From contig JADHPA010000004.1 of assembly GCA_016778675.1 (NCBI GenBank), positions 1-37,228 of the forward strand: a stretch of DNA of 37,228 nucleotides. Direction: 5' to 3'. The notes under the pieces are model-generated. The model searched no databases, was not told the origin of the DNA, and saw only the letters and a program-made list of their open reading frames with translations. The stretch is from Candidatus Pelagibacter sp. GTDB taxonomy: Bacteria > Pseudomonadota > Alphaproteobacteria > Pelagibacterales > Pelagibacteraceae. Position numbers and translations under genes: made by a program. Shown piece after piece: positions 19,531 through 28,185 of the stretch (the first letter of the stretch is position 1; each line of letters opens with the position of its first letter).

Positions 19531-19558
19531 TTGAAATTACGAATATCTAATGTATTAG
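19531..19558 (+). promoter_or_regulatory. Candidate promoter of tRNA-Pro
   Basis: TTGAAA and TATTAG are separated by 16 bases and end 9 bases before the tRNA, giving a start point a few bases upstream of the mature 5' end. The -10 box is imperfect (4 of 6), so this is only a plausible sigma-70 type promoter. Confidence 0.35.
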
Positions 19559-19567
19559 TACCTCAAT

Positions 19568-19644
<77 letters not shown>

Positions 19645-19648
19645 TTTT

Positions 19649-19930
19649 ATGAAAAAAGCAATAATTTATATTCCAACAAAAAACTCAATGCAGTCTGGAC
19701 TTGGTAAATCTGATAAATGGCTTATTAGATTTGAAACAAATGACTCGGGATTAAATCCTTTAATGGGATGGGAATCTAGTTCAGATACATTATCAGAATT
19801 AAATTTAGAATTTTCTACAAAAGAGTTAGCCATTGAGTATGCAAAAAAAAATAAAATAGATTTTGAAATAATCGAACCTCAAAAAAGAAAAACTGTTAAA
19901 AAGTCTTATGCAGACAATTTCTTAAAATAA
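19649..19930 (+). CDS. NDUFS4-type accessory subunit of respiratory complex I
   Basis: Matches the ETC complex I subunit family (mitochondrial NDUFS4/18 kDa homologue found in alphaproteobacteria): [12 protein letters not shown] at the start, WLIRFETN, and the hallmark [12 protein letters not shown] followed by [16 protein letters not shown]. The ATG at 19649 is preferred; the track ORF begins inside tRNA-Pro. It has 93 residues. Acts at the matrix-facing/cytoplasmic arm of NADH:quinone oxidoreductase. The gene is 4 bases from the tRNA and 5 bases before the SbmA-like gene; a shared transcript with the tRNA is possible. Confidence 0.9.
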   Translation: MKKAIIYIPTKNSMQSGLGKSDKWLIRFETNDSGLNPLMGWESSSDTLSELNLEFSTKELAIEYAKKNKIDFEIIEPQKRKTVKKSYADNFLK

Positions 19931-19935
19931 AACTA

Positions 19936-20928
19936 ATGTTTAAATTTTTTACTCAAAGAAAATGGCAACTATGGTCGTGGATTGGATCTTTTGTTATTCT
20001 TTCGTCTCTTTGGATACAAGTTCAAATTGATGTAAAAATTAATGAATGGTTTGGTCAATTTTATGACATGATACAAAAAGCATTGGCAGCACCAAATTCA
20101 ATCACTATAGAGGAATATTGGGCTAGCTTATTATCATTTATAACACTTGCAGGTATTTATGTGGCCCTTGCTACTATTGTTGCTTTTTTCACAGCACACT
20201 ATTTATTTCGTTGGAGAACTGCAATGGTTGAATGGTATCATGGTGTATATGATAAAGCTCGAACTATAGAAGGTGCTTCACAAAGAGTTCAAGAAGATAC
20301 AATTAAGTTTTCAAGAATTATGGAGGGTTTGGGTACAAGTCTTATAGAGGCAATAATGATGATTATTGAATTTACGCCAATTTTATTTGGACTGAGTATT
20401 GGTATACCCATATTGTTTTTTGGTGACTGGAATTATGGTTTAATAGTGGGGGCTTTTATTTGGACAATAGGTGGAACTTTATTTTTGATCTTATTAGGTA
20501 TTATTTTAAGACTTGTAGGAGTTGAATATGATTTACAAAAACAAGAAGCGGCATATAGAAAATTATTGGTAATTGCTGAAGATGATATGACTATAAGACC
20601 AAAAAATATTAACGAATTATTTGATGATGTAAGAAAAATTCATTATTTGTCATATTTAAGATATCTATATTTTAACCTTGGTAGGATAGCTTATTTACAA
20701 GCAAACGTATTATCTGCTTATGTTTTTTTAGCACCCGCTATTGTTGCAGGATTGGTTACACTTGGTGTAATGCAACAGATTATTAGAGCGTTTGGTAGAG
20801 TAGAGGGATCAATGCAATATATATTTAAATCCTGGCCAACAATAATTGAGCTCGCTAGTGTTTATAAACGTTTAAGAGAATTTGAGTCTAAAATTAATTC
20901 ATCAAAAACAATTGAAGAAAAAATTTAA
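19936..20928 (+). CDS. SbmA/BacA-like peptide transporter, N-terminally short form
   Basis: Inner-membrane importer of the SbmA/BacA family, whose E. coli member takes up antimicrobial peptides and peptide-like compounds using the proton gradient. Strong family segments are FYDMIQKAL, FTAHYLFRWRTAMVEWYHG, IEGASQRVQEDTIKF, YRKLLVIAEDD and SIYKRLR-like VYKRLREFE. It has 330 residues against about 406 in E. coli SbmA; the alignment by eye begins near SbmA residue 80, so the first one or two membrane helices are missing. It overlaps glpX by one base. No ATPase domain is present. Confidence 0.85.
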   Translation: MFKFFTQRKWQLWSWIGSFVILSSLWIQVQIDVKINEWFGQFYDMIQKALAAPNSITIEEYWASLLSFITLAGIYVALATIVAFFTAHYLFRWRTAMVEWYHGVYDKARTIEGASQRVQEDTIKFSRIMEGLGTSLIEAIMMIIEFTPILFGLSIGIPILFFGDWNYGLIVGAFIWTIGGTLFLILLGIILRLVGVEYDLQKQEAAYRKLLVIAEDDMTIRPKNINELFDDVRKIHYLSYLRYLYFNLGRIAYLQANVLSAYVFLAPAIVAGLVTLGVMQQIIRAFGRVEGSMQYIFKSWPTIIELASVYKRLREFESKINSSKTIEEKI

Positions 20929-21875
20929 TGTCTTTAGACAAAAAGTATATTGAACATTTTGTAAATGTTTCATCAAAAGCAGCATTGGCTTCATCTTATT
21001 TAGTTGGAAAAAAAGATAAGATTGCAGCTGATCAAGCCGCTGTGGATGCTATGAGAATTGAGCTTAATAAAATAGATATGAATGGCACTATTGTTATAGG
21101 TGAAGGAGCATTAGATGAAGCACCACTTTTATATACAGGAGAAAAATTAGGAAATAAAAAAGGTCCCGAGTTTGATATTGCGGTCGATCCACTTGAAGGA
21201 ACAAATTTTGCAGCAAATAATTTACCAGGAGCAATCTCTGTAATAGCAGTTTCTGAAAAGGGAAATCTTTTTAATGCACCAGAAACATATATGGATAAAA
21301 TTGCTACTGGTAAGATAGAAAAAGGTCTAGTTGATCTTGATTTTTCAATAAAGAAAAATATTTCAAATTTAGCAGAATTTTTAAATAAAGACATTTCATC
21401 TATTACAGCCTGTGTAATGGATAGGCCAAGACATAAAAAAATTATTGAAGAGCTAAAACAGCTTAATGTTAAAATTAAGCTTATTACTGATGGAGATGTT
21501 TTGGGTGCCTTATATGTTTCTAATCCCAAATATAATGTGGATATATTTTTAGGTATTGGCGGTGGTCCTGAAGGCGTTTTGGCAGCTTCTGCACTTGATG
21601 CTTTTAATTGTCATTTCCAAGGAAGATTTATTTTTGATAATGATAAAGATATCAATGAAGCAAAAATAATGAATATTAAAGATTTAGATAAAAAATATGA
21701 ATTAAATGAAATTGTTAAAGGAGATTCAATTTTCTGTGCAACTGGAATAACTTCTAGCGAGGTATTATCTGGAATTCATATAGAAGGTAATAGGTATAAT
21801 TCAGAAACTCTAGTTACACATAAAAATACTAATTTTAAAGAAATCTTAAAAAGATCAAATATACTTGTAGAATGA
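20928..21875 (+). CDS. glpX: Class II fructose-1,6-bisphosphatase
   Basis: Hydrolyses fructose 1,6-bisphosphate in gluconeogenesis. The GlpX motifs are clear: GEGALDEAPLLYTGE, DIAVDPLEGTNFAANN, LFNAPETYMDKIATG, and GIGGGPEGVLAASAL. The 315 residues are normal for the family. It overlaps its upstream neighbour by one base and recJ by 4. The glpX-recJ pair is common in alphaproteobacteria, where hom often precedes it; here hom lies about 11 kb away on the other strand. Confidence 0.96.
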   Translation: MSLDKKYIEHFVNVSSKAALASSYLVGKKDKIAADQAAVDAMRIELNKIDMNGTIVIGEGALDEAPLLYTGEKLGNKKGPEFDIAVDPLEGTNFAANNLPGAISVIAVSEKGNLFNAPETYMDKIATGKIEKGLVDLDFSIKKNISNLAEFLNKDISSITACVMDRPRHKKIIEELKQLNVKIKLITDGDVLGALYVSNPKYNVDIFLGIGGGPEGVLAASALDAFNCHFQGRFIFDNDKDINEAKIMNIKDLDKKYELNEIVKGDSIFCATGITSSEVLSGIHIEGNRYNSETLVTHKNTNFKEILKRSNILVE

Positions 21876-23566
21876 TTTCAGTTTCAGGTAAAAACTGGGA
21901 AGAAATAAAAATTAATCAAAGTTTAGTAAGCAAGTTAAAGCAAGATTATGGTTTTAATGATATTTTATCAAGATTAATTATTTCAAGAAAATTTAATGAA
22001 GAAGAAATTGCTTCAATAAATAACAATCTTAATCTTAATAATGTTTTTTTTAATACGGATGATTTTAAAAGATCAGTTCAACTAGTTTTAGAGTCTATAA
22101 ATAAAAAAGAAAAAATATGTATTTTAGGTGACTATGATGTGGATGGGTCTGCAGCAACATCATTATTTGTTAAATTTCTTGGTGATATTAAACACCCATA
22201 TTTTTATTATATACCTGATAGACAAAAAGACGGTTACGGTGCAACTAAAAAACTTTTTCAAAAATTAATATTAAAAAATCCAAAACTAGTTATCATGGTT
22301 GACTGTGGGTCAACATCTAATGAAGCTATCGATTTTTTAAATAAAAATAAAATAAAATCTTTAATAATTGATCATCATGAAATTAATAAACCATTTCCAA
22401 ACGCAAATTCAATTATAAACCCTAAAAAAAATAATGGTTATAATGAATATGATTATTTATGTGCAACAACGCTTTCATATTTTTTCTTAGATCTATTAAT
22501 TAAGGAAATCAACTGTAAAACTATAATTAAAGATTATCTAATTTATGTCTTATTAGCAACGGTATGTGATGTAATGCCTATAAGAAAACTCAATAGACTA
22601 ATCGCAATAAATGCTCTTAATAATTTTGATATAGAAAAAAATCTGCCAATTAAAACATTATTTGATTTAAATAATAAGAAAAACAAAATTAGTATTAATG
22701 ATCTTGGTTATTTAATTGGACCAATTTTAAATGCTGGTGGAAGATTGGGTAAATCTGAATATGCTACGGAAGTACTATCATCAACTAATGATAAAATCAT
22801 AAATGATAAGTGTAAAGATTTAATAAAATTGAATGAAAAAAGAAAACATATTGAAAATTTAATATTAAATGAGATTAATTTTAAAAAAATTGAAGAAAAT
22901 AATAAAGATGTAATTATCTACTATAGTCCAAATATTAATGAGGGTTTGATTGGAATTGTTGCAGCAAGATTGAAGGATTTTTTTAACAAACCAGCTATTG
23001 TTATCACTTCATCAAATGATTTATTAAAAGGATCTGCAAGATCTGTTTATAATTATAATATTGGACGTGTTATTAAGAATTTGTTAGATGAAGAAATAAT
23101 TTTTGGAGGAGGAGGTCATAATATGGCAGCTGGATTTACTTTAAGTAAAGAAAATCTTAAAAAATTTACTGATTATATATTACAAGATTTTCAAAAAAAC
23201 GTAAATTTGAGAAATAATACTTTTTATTACGACTCAGAAATTTCATCTCATTCTTTAAAGCAAGAATTTTATGAAAATTTAAAAAAAATAGAACCTTTTG
23301 GAACTGGAAACATGTTACCTACATTTTTAATAAAAGATTTAAAAATACTAAAATCAAAAATATTGAATAACAGTCATATATCATTGATATTAAAGTCAAA
23401 AACAGGATTTTCTATTAAATCCATATCCTTTAATTCTATTAATACTAAGATGGCTGATTTCTTAATGGGCTATAAAAAGAATATTAATGTTATAGGACAA
23501 ATAAGTGAAAACATATGGAATAATAAAAAAACTCTACAATTAACTATTAGAGACATTGCGCTATAG
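21872..23566 (+). CDS. recJ: Single-stranded-DNA-specific exonuclease RecJ
   Basis: 5'-3' exonuclease used in recombination and mismatch repair. DHH-family motifs are present: GDYDVDGSAATS (motif I), VDCGSTS, the DHH motif as IIDHHEIN, GGRLGKSEYA, and the DHHA1 signature GGGGHNMAAGF, with a C-terminal OB domain. The 564 residues fit RecJ. The start overlaps glpX by 4 bases; tRNA-Glu follows after about 50 bases. Confidence 0.96.
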   Translation: MISVSGKNWEEIKINQSLVSKLKQDYGFNDILSRLIISRKFNEEEIASINNNLNLNNVFFNTDDFKRSVQLVLESINKKEKICILGDYDVDGSAATSLFVKFLGDIKHPYFYYIPDRQKDGYGATKKLFQKLILKNPKLVIMVDCGSTSNEAIDFLNKNKIKSLIIDHHEINKPFPNANSIINPKKNNGYNEYDYLCATTLSYFFLDLLIKEINCKTIIKDYLIYVLLATVCDVMPIRKLNRLIAINALNNFDIEKNLPIKTLFDLNNKKNKISINDLGYLIGPILNAGGRLGKSEYATEVLSSTNDKIINDKCKDLIKLNEKRKHIENLILNEINFKKIEENNKDVIIYYSPNINEGLIGIVAARLKDFFNKPAIVITSSNDLLKGSARSVYNYNIGRVIKNLLDEEIIFGGGGHNMAAGFTLSKENLKKFTDYILQDFQKNVNLRNNTFYYDSEISSHSLKQEFYENLKKIEPFGTGNMLPTFLIKDLKILKSKILNNSHISLILKSKTGFSIKSISFNSINTKMADFLMGYKKNINVIGQISENIWNNKKTLQLTIRDIAL

Positions 23567-23576
23567 TTTATTGCGC

Positions 23577-23605
23577 TTGATAAATAATGACTTTTAAAAT
23601 AAAAG
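23577..23605 (+). promoter_or_regulatory. Candidate promoter of tRNA-Glu
   Basis: TTGATA and TAAAAG are separated by 17 bases, with the -10 ending 10 bases before the tRNA. Both boxes are imperfect; the spacing is ideal. It lies between the recJ stop and the tRNA. Confidence 0.35.
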
Positions 23606-23615
23606 ATCTCAACGT

Positions 23616-23690
23616 GGTCCCTTCGTCTATCGGTTAGGACAGCTGGTTTTCATCCTGCAAAGGGGGGTTCGATTCCCCCAGGGACCGCCA
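23616..23690 (+). tRNA. tRNA-Glu (UUC)
   Basis: Acceptor GGTCCCT/AGGGACC, D-arm GTCT/GGAC, anticodon loop TTTTCAT (anticodon TTC), T-stem GGGGG/CCCCC with loop TTCGATT, discriminator G and encoded CCA, 75 nt. The anticodon stem GCTGG/CCTGC has a T-T mismatch at its central pair (29:41). All other arms are perfect, so it is probably functional. It sits at the edge of the glycosylation module. Confidence 0.94.
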
Positions 23691-23697
23691 TTATATA

Positions 23698-23979
23698 ATG
23701 TATTATGTATATATGCTTACATCAGTCAGCCCAGGTGTCAAAAAAACCTATGTTGGTTACACTAATAATGTTTCTCTAAGACTAAAAAAACACAATTCTA
23801 ACAAGGGAGCCAAATCAACAAAAGGATATAAATGGTTGTTAATATTTAGTAAAAAATTTATAACTAAAAATGATGCTATGTCTTATGAGTATAAATTAAA
23901 AAAAGATAAAATAAAAAGAAAAAATATTTTGAATAATTTTATTCTTAAACATTCTATTGATGAACTCATTAAAAACTAA
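23698..23979 (+). CDS. GIY-YIG domain protein (YhbQ/UPF0213-like)
   Basis: A stand-alone GIY-YIG nuclease domain of 93 residues. The signature tyrosines are in YYVYMLTS and TYVGYTN, the catalytic Arg in LRLKKHN, and the metal-ligand Glu in SYEYKLKK; all active-site positions look intact. Such small proteins have been linked to DNA repair or structure-specific cleavage, but a role here is not established. It starts 8 bases after tRNA-Glu and its end overlaps rfbC by 20 bases. Confidence 0.85.
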   Translation: MYYVYMLTSVSPGVKKTYVGYTNNVSLRLKKHNSNKGAKSTKGYKWLLIFSKKFITKNDAMSYEYKLKKDKIKRKNILNNFILKHSIDELIKN

Positions 23980-24499
23980 AATTTCAGGTTTAAAAGTTAT
24001 AAAGACAAAACTTTATAGAGATAACAGGGGTTTTTTTAAGGAAGTGTACAGAAATAACATACTTAAAAACCAAAAATTCATTTTCGATTGTATGTCTAGG
24101 TCAAAAAAAAATGTTTTAAGAGGATTGCACATTCAACTAAATAAATCTCAAACAAAGTTAATTACTGTAACTGAAGGAACAATTTTTGATGTAGCGGTTG
24201 ATTTAAGGATAAAATCTAAAACATTTGGACAATATATTGGTTTAAAAATTTCACATGATGATGATTTTTCGTTTTTAATACCAGCTGGTTTTGCTCATGG
24301 CTTTATTTGTCTCTCTGAAAGATGTACGGTTTATTATAAAACAAGTAACTATAGAGATGAAAAAAGTGAAAGAACACTCTCTTGGAATGATACGTCTTTA
24401 AACATTAAATGGCCTGTAAAAAAACCAATTTTGTCTGGTAAAGACCAAAAAGGCTTATCATTACCAGAATTAAAAAAAGAATTAAAATTTAATAAATGA
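23960..24499 (+). CDS. rfbC: dTDP-4-dehydrorhamnose 3,5-epimerase (RmlC family)
   Basis: Epimerises dTDP-4-keto-6-deoxyglucose at C3 and C5 in dTDP-rhamnose synthesis. The cupin core shows LRGLHIQ with the catalytic His, DVAVDLRIKSKTFG, and IPAGFAHGFICLS; the family tail YKTSNYRDEKSERTLSWND is present. ATG 23960 is preferred to the TTG at 23957 and gives 179 residues. The other three rhamnose genes are not in the window, so a different deoxysugar or partners elsewhere must be assumed. It overlaps the next gene by 4 bases. Confidence 0.88.
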   Translation: MNSLKTKISGLKVIKTKLYRDNRGFFKEVYRNNILKNQKFIFDCMSRSKKNVLRGLHIQLNKSQTKLITVTEGTIFDVAVDLRIKSKTFGQYIGLKISHDDDFSFLIPAGFAHGFICLSERCTVYYKTSNYRDEKSERTLSWNDTSLNIKWPVKKPILSGKDQKGLSLPELKKELKFNK

Positions 24500-26610
24500 A
24501 CATATCGATATTATTGCCATACAAAGAAAATTACTCTCCAAGTTACCCAGGAGCAGTATCGCTATTTGTTGATGCAACAACCAAAGTTAGCAAATATAAG
24601 AAAAATATTACAATTTTTGGAAATACAAAATTTAAAAAAAAACTTTATGGTAAATATAAAAATATAGAATTAATAAAAAACAACTTATTACTAAGTCAAA
24701 GCTTTGTCTATGTTAAGAGATTTATTGAGTCTCAAAAAAAGATAAATTCAGATATTATAGAAATTCATAATAGACCCAATTATATAAATAAAATAAAAAT
24801 TCTTAATAAAAAAATTGTTTTATACTTTCATAATGATCCAGTAACAATGCTTGGATCAAAAACTATAAAAGAAAGGGTAAGATTATTAAATGACTGTGAA
24901 AAGATTATATTTAATAGCGAATGGTCAAAAAAACAATTTTTAACAAATTTAAATAATTTTTATCAAAAATCAGAAAAACTCGAAGTTATACACCAGTCAA
25001 TTAATAAAGAAAAAATTAATTTAAAAAAAAAGGAAAAATTAATAACATTTGTTGGAAAATTAAATTTGGCTAAAGGATACGATTTATTTGGCTCTGCTAT
25101 AGTTAAAATATTAGATAAACATAAAGATTGGAAGGCGAACGTAATTGGTGATGAACCTAGAGAAAAATTATTATTTAAACACAAAAACCTAAGTTTATTA
25201 GGTTTTCAAAGTCATACAAAAGTACTAAATATTTTTAAAAAAACAAGTATAGCAGTTGCTTGCTCAAGATGGAATGAACCATTTGGTCGAACTAGTTTAG
25301 AGGCTTCTAGCAGGGGGTGTGCTGTAATAATATCGGATAGAGGAGGTCTTCCTGAAACAATCACAAATGGTATTATAATAAGAGATCTAAATGTTAAAAA
25401 TGTGTTTAGAGAAATAGATCAATTAATTAAAAATAAAAAAAAAACTAAAACAATACAAGAGCTATCAATTAAAAATTTCTATCTAACGGACCAATATATA
25501 TCAACCAAGATTGATAATTATAGGAATAAGATTTCTTATCCAAAAAAACTTCTTATTAATAATACAAAATTTCCAGGTAAATTAAAAATACTTCATGTGA
25601 CTAACTTCAATGAAAGACATAATGGAAGACTATTTTATAATACAGGCAAAAGAATTAATAATGGTTTGATACGTCTTGGACATAGTGTTTTAGAATTTAG
25701 TGACCGTGATATTGTGAGTTACTATAGATCATTAAATGATCTAGATGGATCAAAAAAATTAAATAAAAAATTGTTAGAAATCATCAGCAATTATATTCCT
25801 GATCTTATAATTTTAGGTCATGCAGATTTAATAAAAATCGAAACATTGGAATATATCAAAAAAATCTACCCAAATATTAAATTTGCTCAATGGTTTTTGG
25901 ATAGAATGGACACACTCTGGATTGCTAATAAAAAAAGATTTCTAAATAAAATTAGTATTATGGACGCAAATTTTTGCACCACAGATCCTATGAGTTTAAA
26001 TTTTAAGAATAATTATCCCATTTATTTTATGCCAAATCCAGTAGATGTGTCATTTGAAAAATTACACAATTATAAAAAAAAATTTTTTAATAATGATGTT
26101 TTTTTTGCAATGAGTCATGGTGTTCATAGAGGTGTTTTAAAATCAGGAAAATTCGATAATAGAGAGCATTTCATTAATGAACTCTTAAAAAAAACTCAAG
26201 ATGTAAGATTTGATTTATACGGAATGAAAAATAAACAACCAATTTGGGCAGACAATTTTATAAGAGTTATTTCAGAATCAAAAATTGGTTTAAATTTAAG
26301 CCAAGGAAAAGCAGCTAAATATTATAGTAGTGATAGATTTGCTCAATTAATTGGGAATGGATTGCTGGTTATGATTGATGAAAACACAAAATTTGGCGAT
26401 TTTTTCAATAAAGATGAAATAGTATTATATAAAAATATTGATGATCTTTCAGAAAAAACTTCAAAATTCTCAAATGATGACAGATTAAGAAAAAAAATTG
26501 CAAAAAAAGGTCATGATAAATATTTCAAATATTTTAATTCAACAATAATTGCTGAATTTATTATTCAAAAAATTTTTTCTAATAATAAAAAAAGATTTTA
26601 TTGGGAATAG
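24496..26610 (+). CDS. Two-domain glycosyltransferase (GT4 plus CgeB-like)
   Basis: The first ~350 residues are a GT4 enzyme: VGKLNLAKGYDLF nucleotide-sugar domain, and the E-x7-E motif in EPFGRTSLEASSRG (Glu261, Glu269) with GGLPET. From about residue 355 a second GT-B-like unit begins (KILHVTNFNERHNGRLFYN), with LGHSVLEFSDRD, WFLDRMDTLW and FAQLIGNGLLVMID, resembling CgeB/DUF3880-type transferases. It is 704 residues long with no membrane helix. A single reading frame spans both, so this is a fusion and not two genes. It would add two sugars to a surface glycan; donors and acceptors are unknown. Confidence 0.82.
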   Translation: MNISILLPYKENYSPSYPGAVSLFVDATTKVSKYKKNITIFGNTKFKKKLYGKYKNIELIKNNLLLSQSFVYVKRFIESQKKINSDIIEIHNRPNYINKIKILNKKIVLYFHNDPVTMLGSKTIKERVRLLNDCEKIIFNSEWSKKQFLTNLNNFYQKSEKLEVIHQSINKEKINLKKKEKLITFVGKLNLAKGYDLFGSAIVKILDKHKDWKANVIGDEPREKLLFKHKNLSLLGFQSHTKVLNIFKKTSIAVACSRWNEPFGRTSLEASSRGCAVIISDRGGLPETITNGIIIRDLNVKNVFREIDQLIKNKKKTKTIQELSIKNFYLTDQYISTKIDNYRNKISYPKKLLINNTKFPGKLKILHVTNFNERHNGRLFYNTGKRINNGLIRLGHSVLEFSDRDIVSYYRSLNDLDGSKKLNKKLLEIISNYIPDLIILGHADLIKIETLEYIKKIYPNIKFAQWFLDRMDTLWIANKKRFLNKISIMDANFCTTDPMSLNFKNNYPIYFMPNPVDVSFEKLHNYKKKFFNNDVFFAMSHGVHRGVLKSGKFDNREHFINELLKKTQDVRFDLYGMKNKQPIWADNFIRVISESKIGLNLSQGKAAKYYSSDRFAQLIGNGLLVMIDENTKFGDFFNKDEIVLYKNIDDLSEKTSKFSNDDRLRKKIAKKGHDKYFKYFNSTIIAEFIIQKIFSNNKKRFYWE

Positions 26611-26618
26611 TTATATTG

Positions 26619-27503
26619 ATGTTTTCAATAATCATACCTACATTTAATAATATAAAATACTTAAAACTATGCATTGAAAGTATTAAAAAAAATTCAATAT
26701 TTGTGCATGAAATAATTCCACATATTAATGAAGGAACTGATGGTACAGAAGAATATTTAATAAGTGAAAATATTAAATATACAATTACTAAATATAATGC
26801 TGGTATTTGTGAGGGTGTTAATACTGCAGCTAAAAAAGCAACTACAAATTATATATTGTACGCACATGATGACTTTTATTTTTTACCTGGATGGGATGAA
26901 GTTTTATTAAAAGAGATTAAAAAAATACCACATAATAAATTCTATTTATCTGGAATTATGATGAATAACGGTCCTTTAAAATTTGATTGTGGAAATAAAC
27001 TAGAAGAATTTAATGAAGAAAAACTTTTAAATAATTTTAAGAATATAAATCATTTTGATTTTCAAGGATCTACATGGGCACCACATTTAATCCATAAAGA
27101 ATTATGGAATAAAGTAGGTGGTTTTAGTGAAGAATATTTTCCTGGGACAGGATCGGATCCTGATTTAAATAAAAAACTTTGGAATGAAGGTGTTCGTATT
27201 TTTAAAGGAATTAATGATTTCAAAGTTTACCATTTTGGTTCAATAGTTACCCGAAAATACAAAAATCATCCAACTATTAAAACTGAATCAGGTAGTAGGG
27301 GTAATAAGATTTTTTTATTAAAATGGGGAATGACAATTAATTTTTTTAAAAGATTTATTTTAAAATCAGATAAGTTATATGAGGGAGAACTAAGCAAACC
27401 AAAGATAACAATTATATATTTACTAAAATATATGTTGTGTAAATTAAATTATTTTTATATCAAATATATATATAATTTTAATAATCAAAATAATCTTAAA
27501 TAA
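26619..27503 (+). CDS. GT2 family glycosyltransferase
   Basis: The GT-A core begins with MFSIIIPTFNN, so ATG 26619 is chosen over the TTG at 26601 of the track, giving 294 residues. The metal-binding DxD-like motif is HDDFYF, preceded by NAGICEGVNTAAKKAT; the acceptor side has GGFSEEYFPGTGSDPDLN. It has no signal or clear membrane helix and probably works on the cytoplasmic side of the membrane on a lipid-linked glycan. It lies 8 bases after the fused transferase. Confidence 0.86.
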   Translation: MFSIIIPTFNNIKYLKLCIESIKKNSIFVHEIIPHINEGTDGTEEYLISENIKYTITKYNAGICEGVNTAAKKATTNYILYAHDDFYFLPGWDEVLLKEIKKIPHNKFYLSGIMMNNGPLKFDCGNKLEEFNEEKLLNNFKNINHFDFQGSTWAPHLIHKELWNKVGGFSEEYFPGTGSDPDLNKKLWNEGVRIFKGINDFKVYHFGSIVTRKYKNHPTIKTESGSRGNKIFLLKWGMTINFFKRFILKSDKLYEGELSKPKITIIYLLKYMLCKLNYFYIKYIYNFNNQNNLK

Positions 27504-28183
27504 TGGAAAATTTAAACCCTATAAAACTTTTTTTTAATAGAATCTATTATTTTTTATTTATTGAGCGTTTTAATAAAAAATTATCATTCAATTTTCCAAA
27601 AGATATATTCAGATGGGATTTAATTCAATTTTTAATAAATAAATATGATTATTCAACTTATTTAGAAATAGGCTGTGATAAAGACCAGTCATTTTCAAAA
27701 ATAAAGATTTCTCACAAAGTCGGTGTTGATCCAATTAGTGGAGGCACTATAAGAAAAACTAGTGATGAATTTTTTAAAAGCAATAAAGAAAAATTTGATA
27801 TAATATTTATTGACGGACTCCATCATTACGAGCAAGTAATAGTTGATATTAATAATGCACTTAGCGTATTAAATGATAACGGACATATTCTAGTGCATGA
27901 TTGTTTGCCAAGAACTATAGCTCATCAGGCTATTCCAAGGTATAGGGGTTCTTGGAATGGCGATGTATGGAAATCAATTGTAGAACTTAGAACAAAAAAA
28001 TATCTTGATGTTTTTACTTGCGAAATTGATTTTGGTGTTGGAATTATTCAAAAAAAAATTAATTCAAATTTACTAGAATTAAAAATAGATAATTTTAAGA
28101 ATTTAAAATTTAAAGATTACTACCATCGAAATAAAGAATTTATGAATGTAATTTCTTATTCTGAAGCTTTAAAAAAAATATAA
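27503..28183 (+). CDS. Class I SAM-dependent methyltransferase (Methyltransf_24-like)
   Basis: A Rossmann methyltransferase. Motif I is YLEIGCDKDQSF, the acidic second strand is KVGVDP, and FDIIFIDGLHHYEQV and GHILVHDCLP match the Methyltransf_24 pattern seen in glycan and cephalosporin-hydroxylase-like methyltransferases. It is 226 residues long and shares one base with the GT2 gene upstream; its end is 2 bases from a convergent GT2 gene. It probably decorates the sugar chain built by its neighbours. Confidence 0.8.
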   Translation: MENLNPIKLFFNRIYYFLFIERFNKKLSFNFPKDIFRWDLIQFLINKYDYSTYLEIGCDKDQSFSKIKISHKVGVDPISGGTIRKTSDEFFKSNKEKFDIIFIDGLHHYEQVIVDINNALSVLNDNGHILVHDCLPRTIAHQAIPRYRGSWNGDVWKSIVELRTKKYLDVFTCEIDFGVGIIQKKINSNLLELKIDNFKNLKFKDYYHRNKEFMNVISYSEALKKI

Positions 28184-28185
28184 TT

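Noticed and set aside
21032-21529. Minus-strand ORF of 165 residues opposite glpX
   Set aside because: It is a shadow of the strongly conserved GlpX frame, rich in Ser/Ile as expected of antisense frames in this composition.
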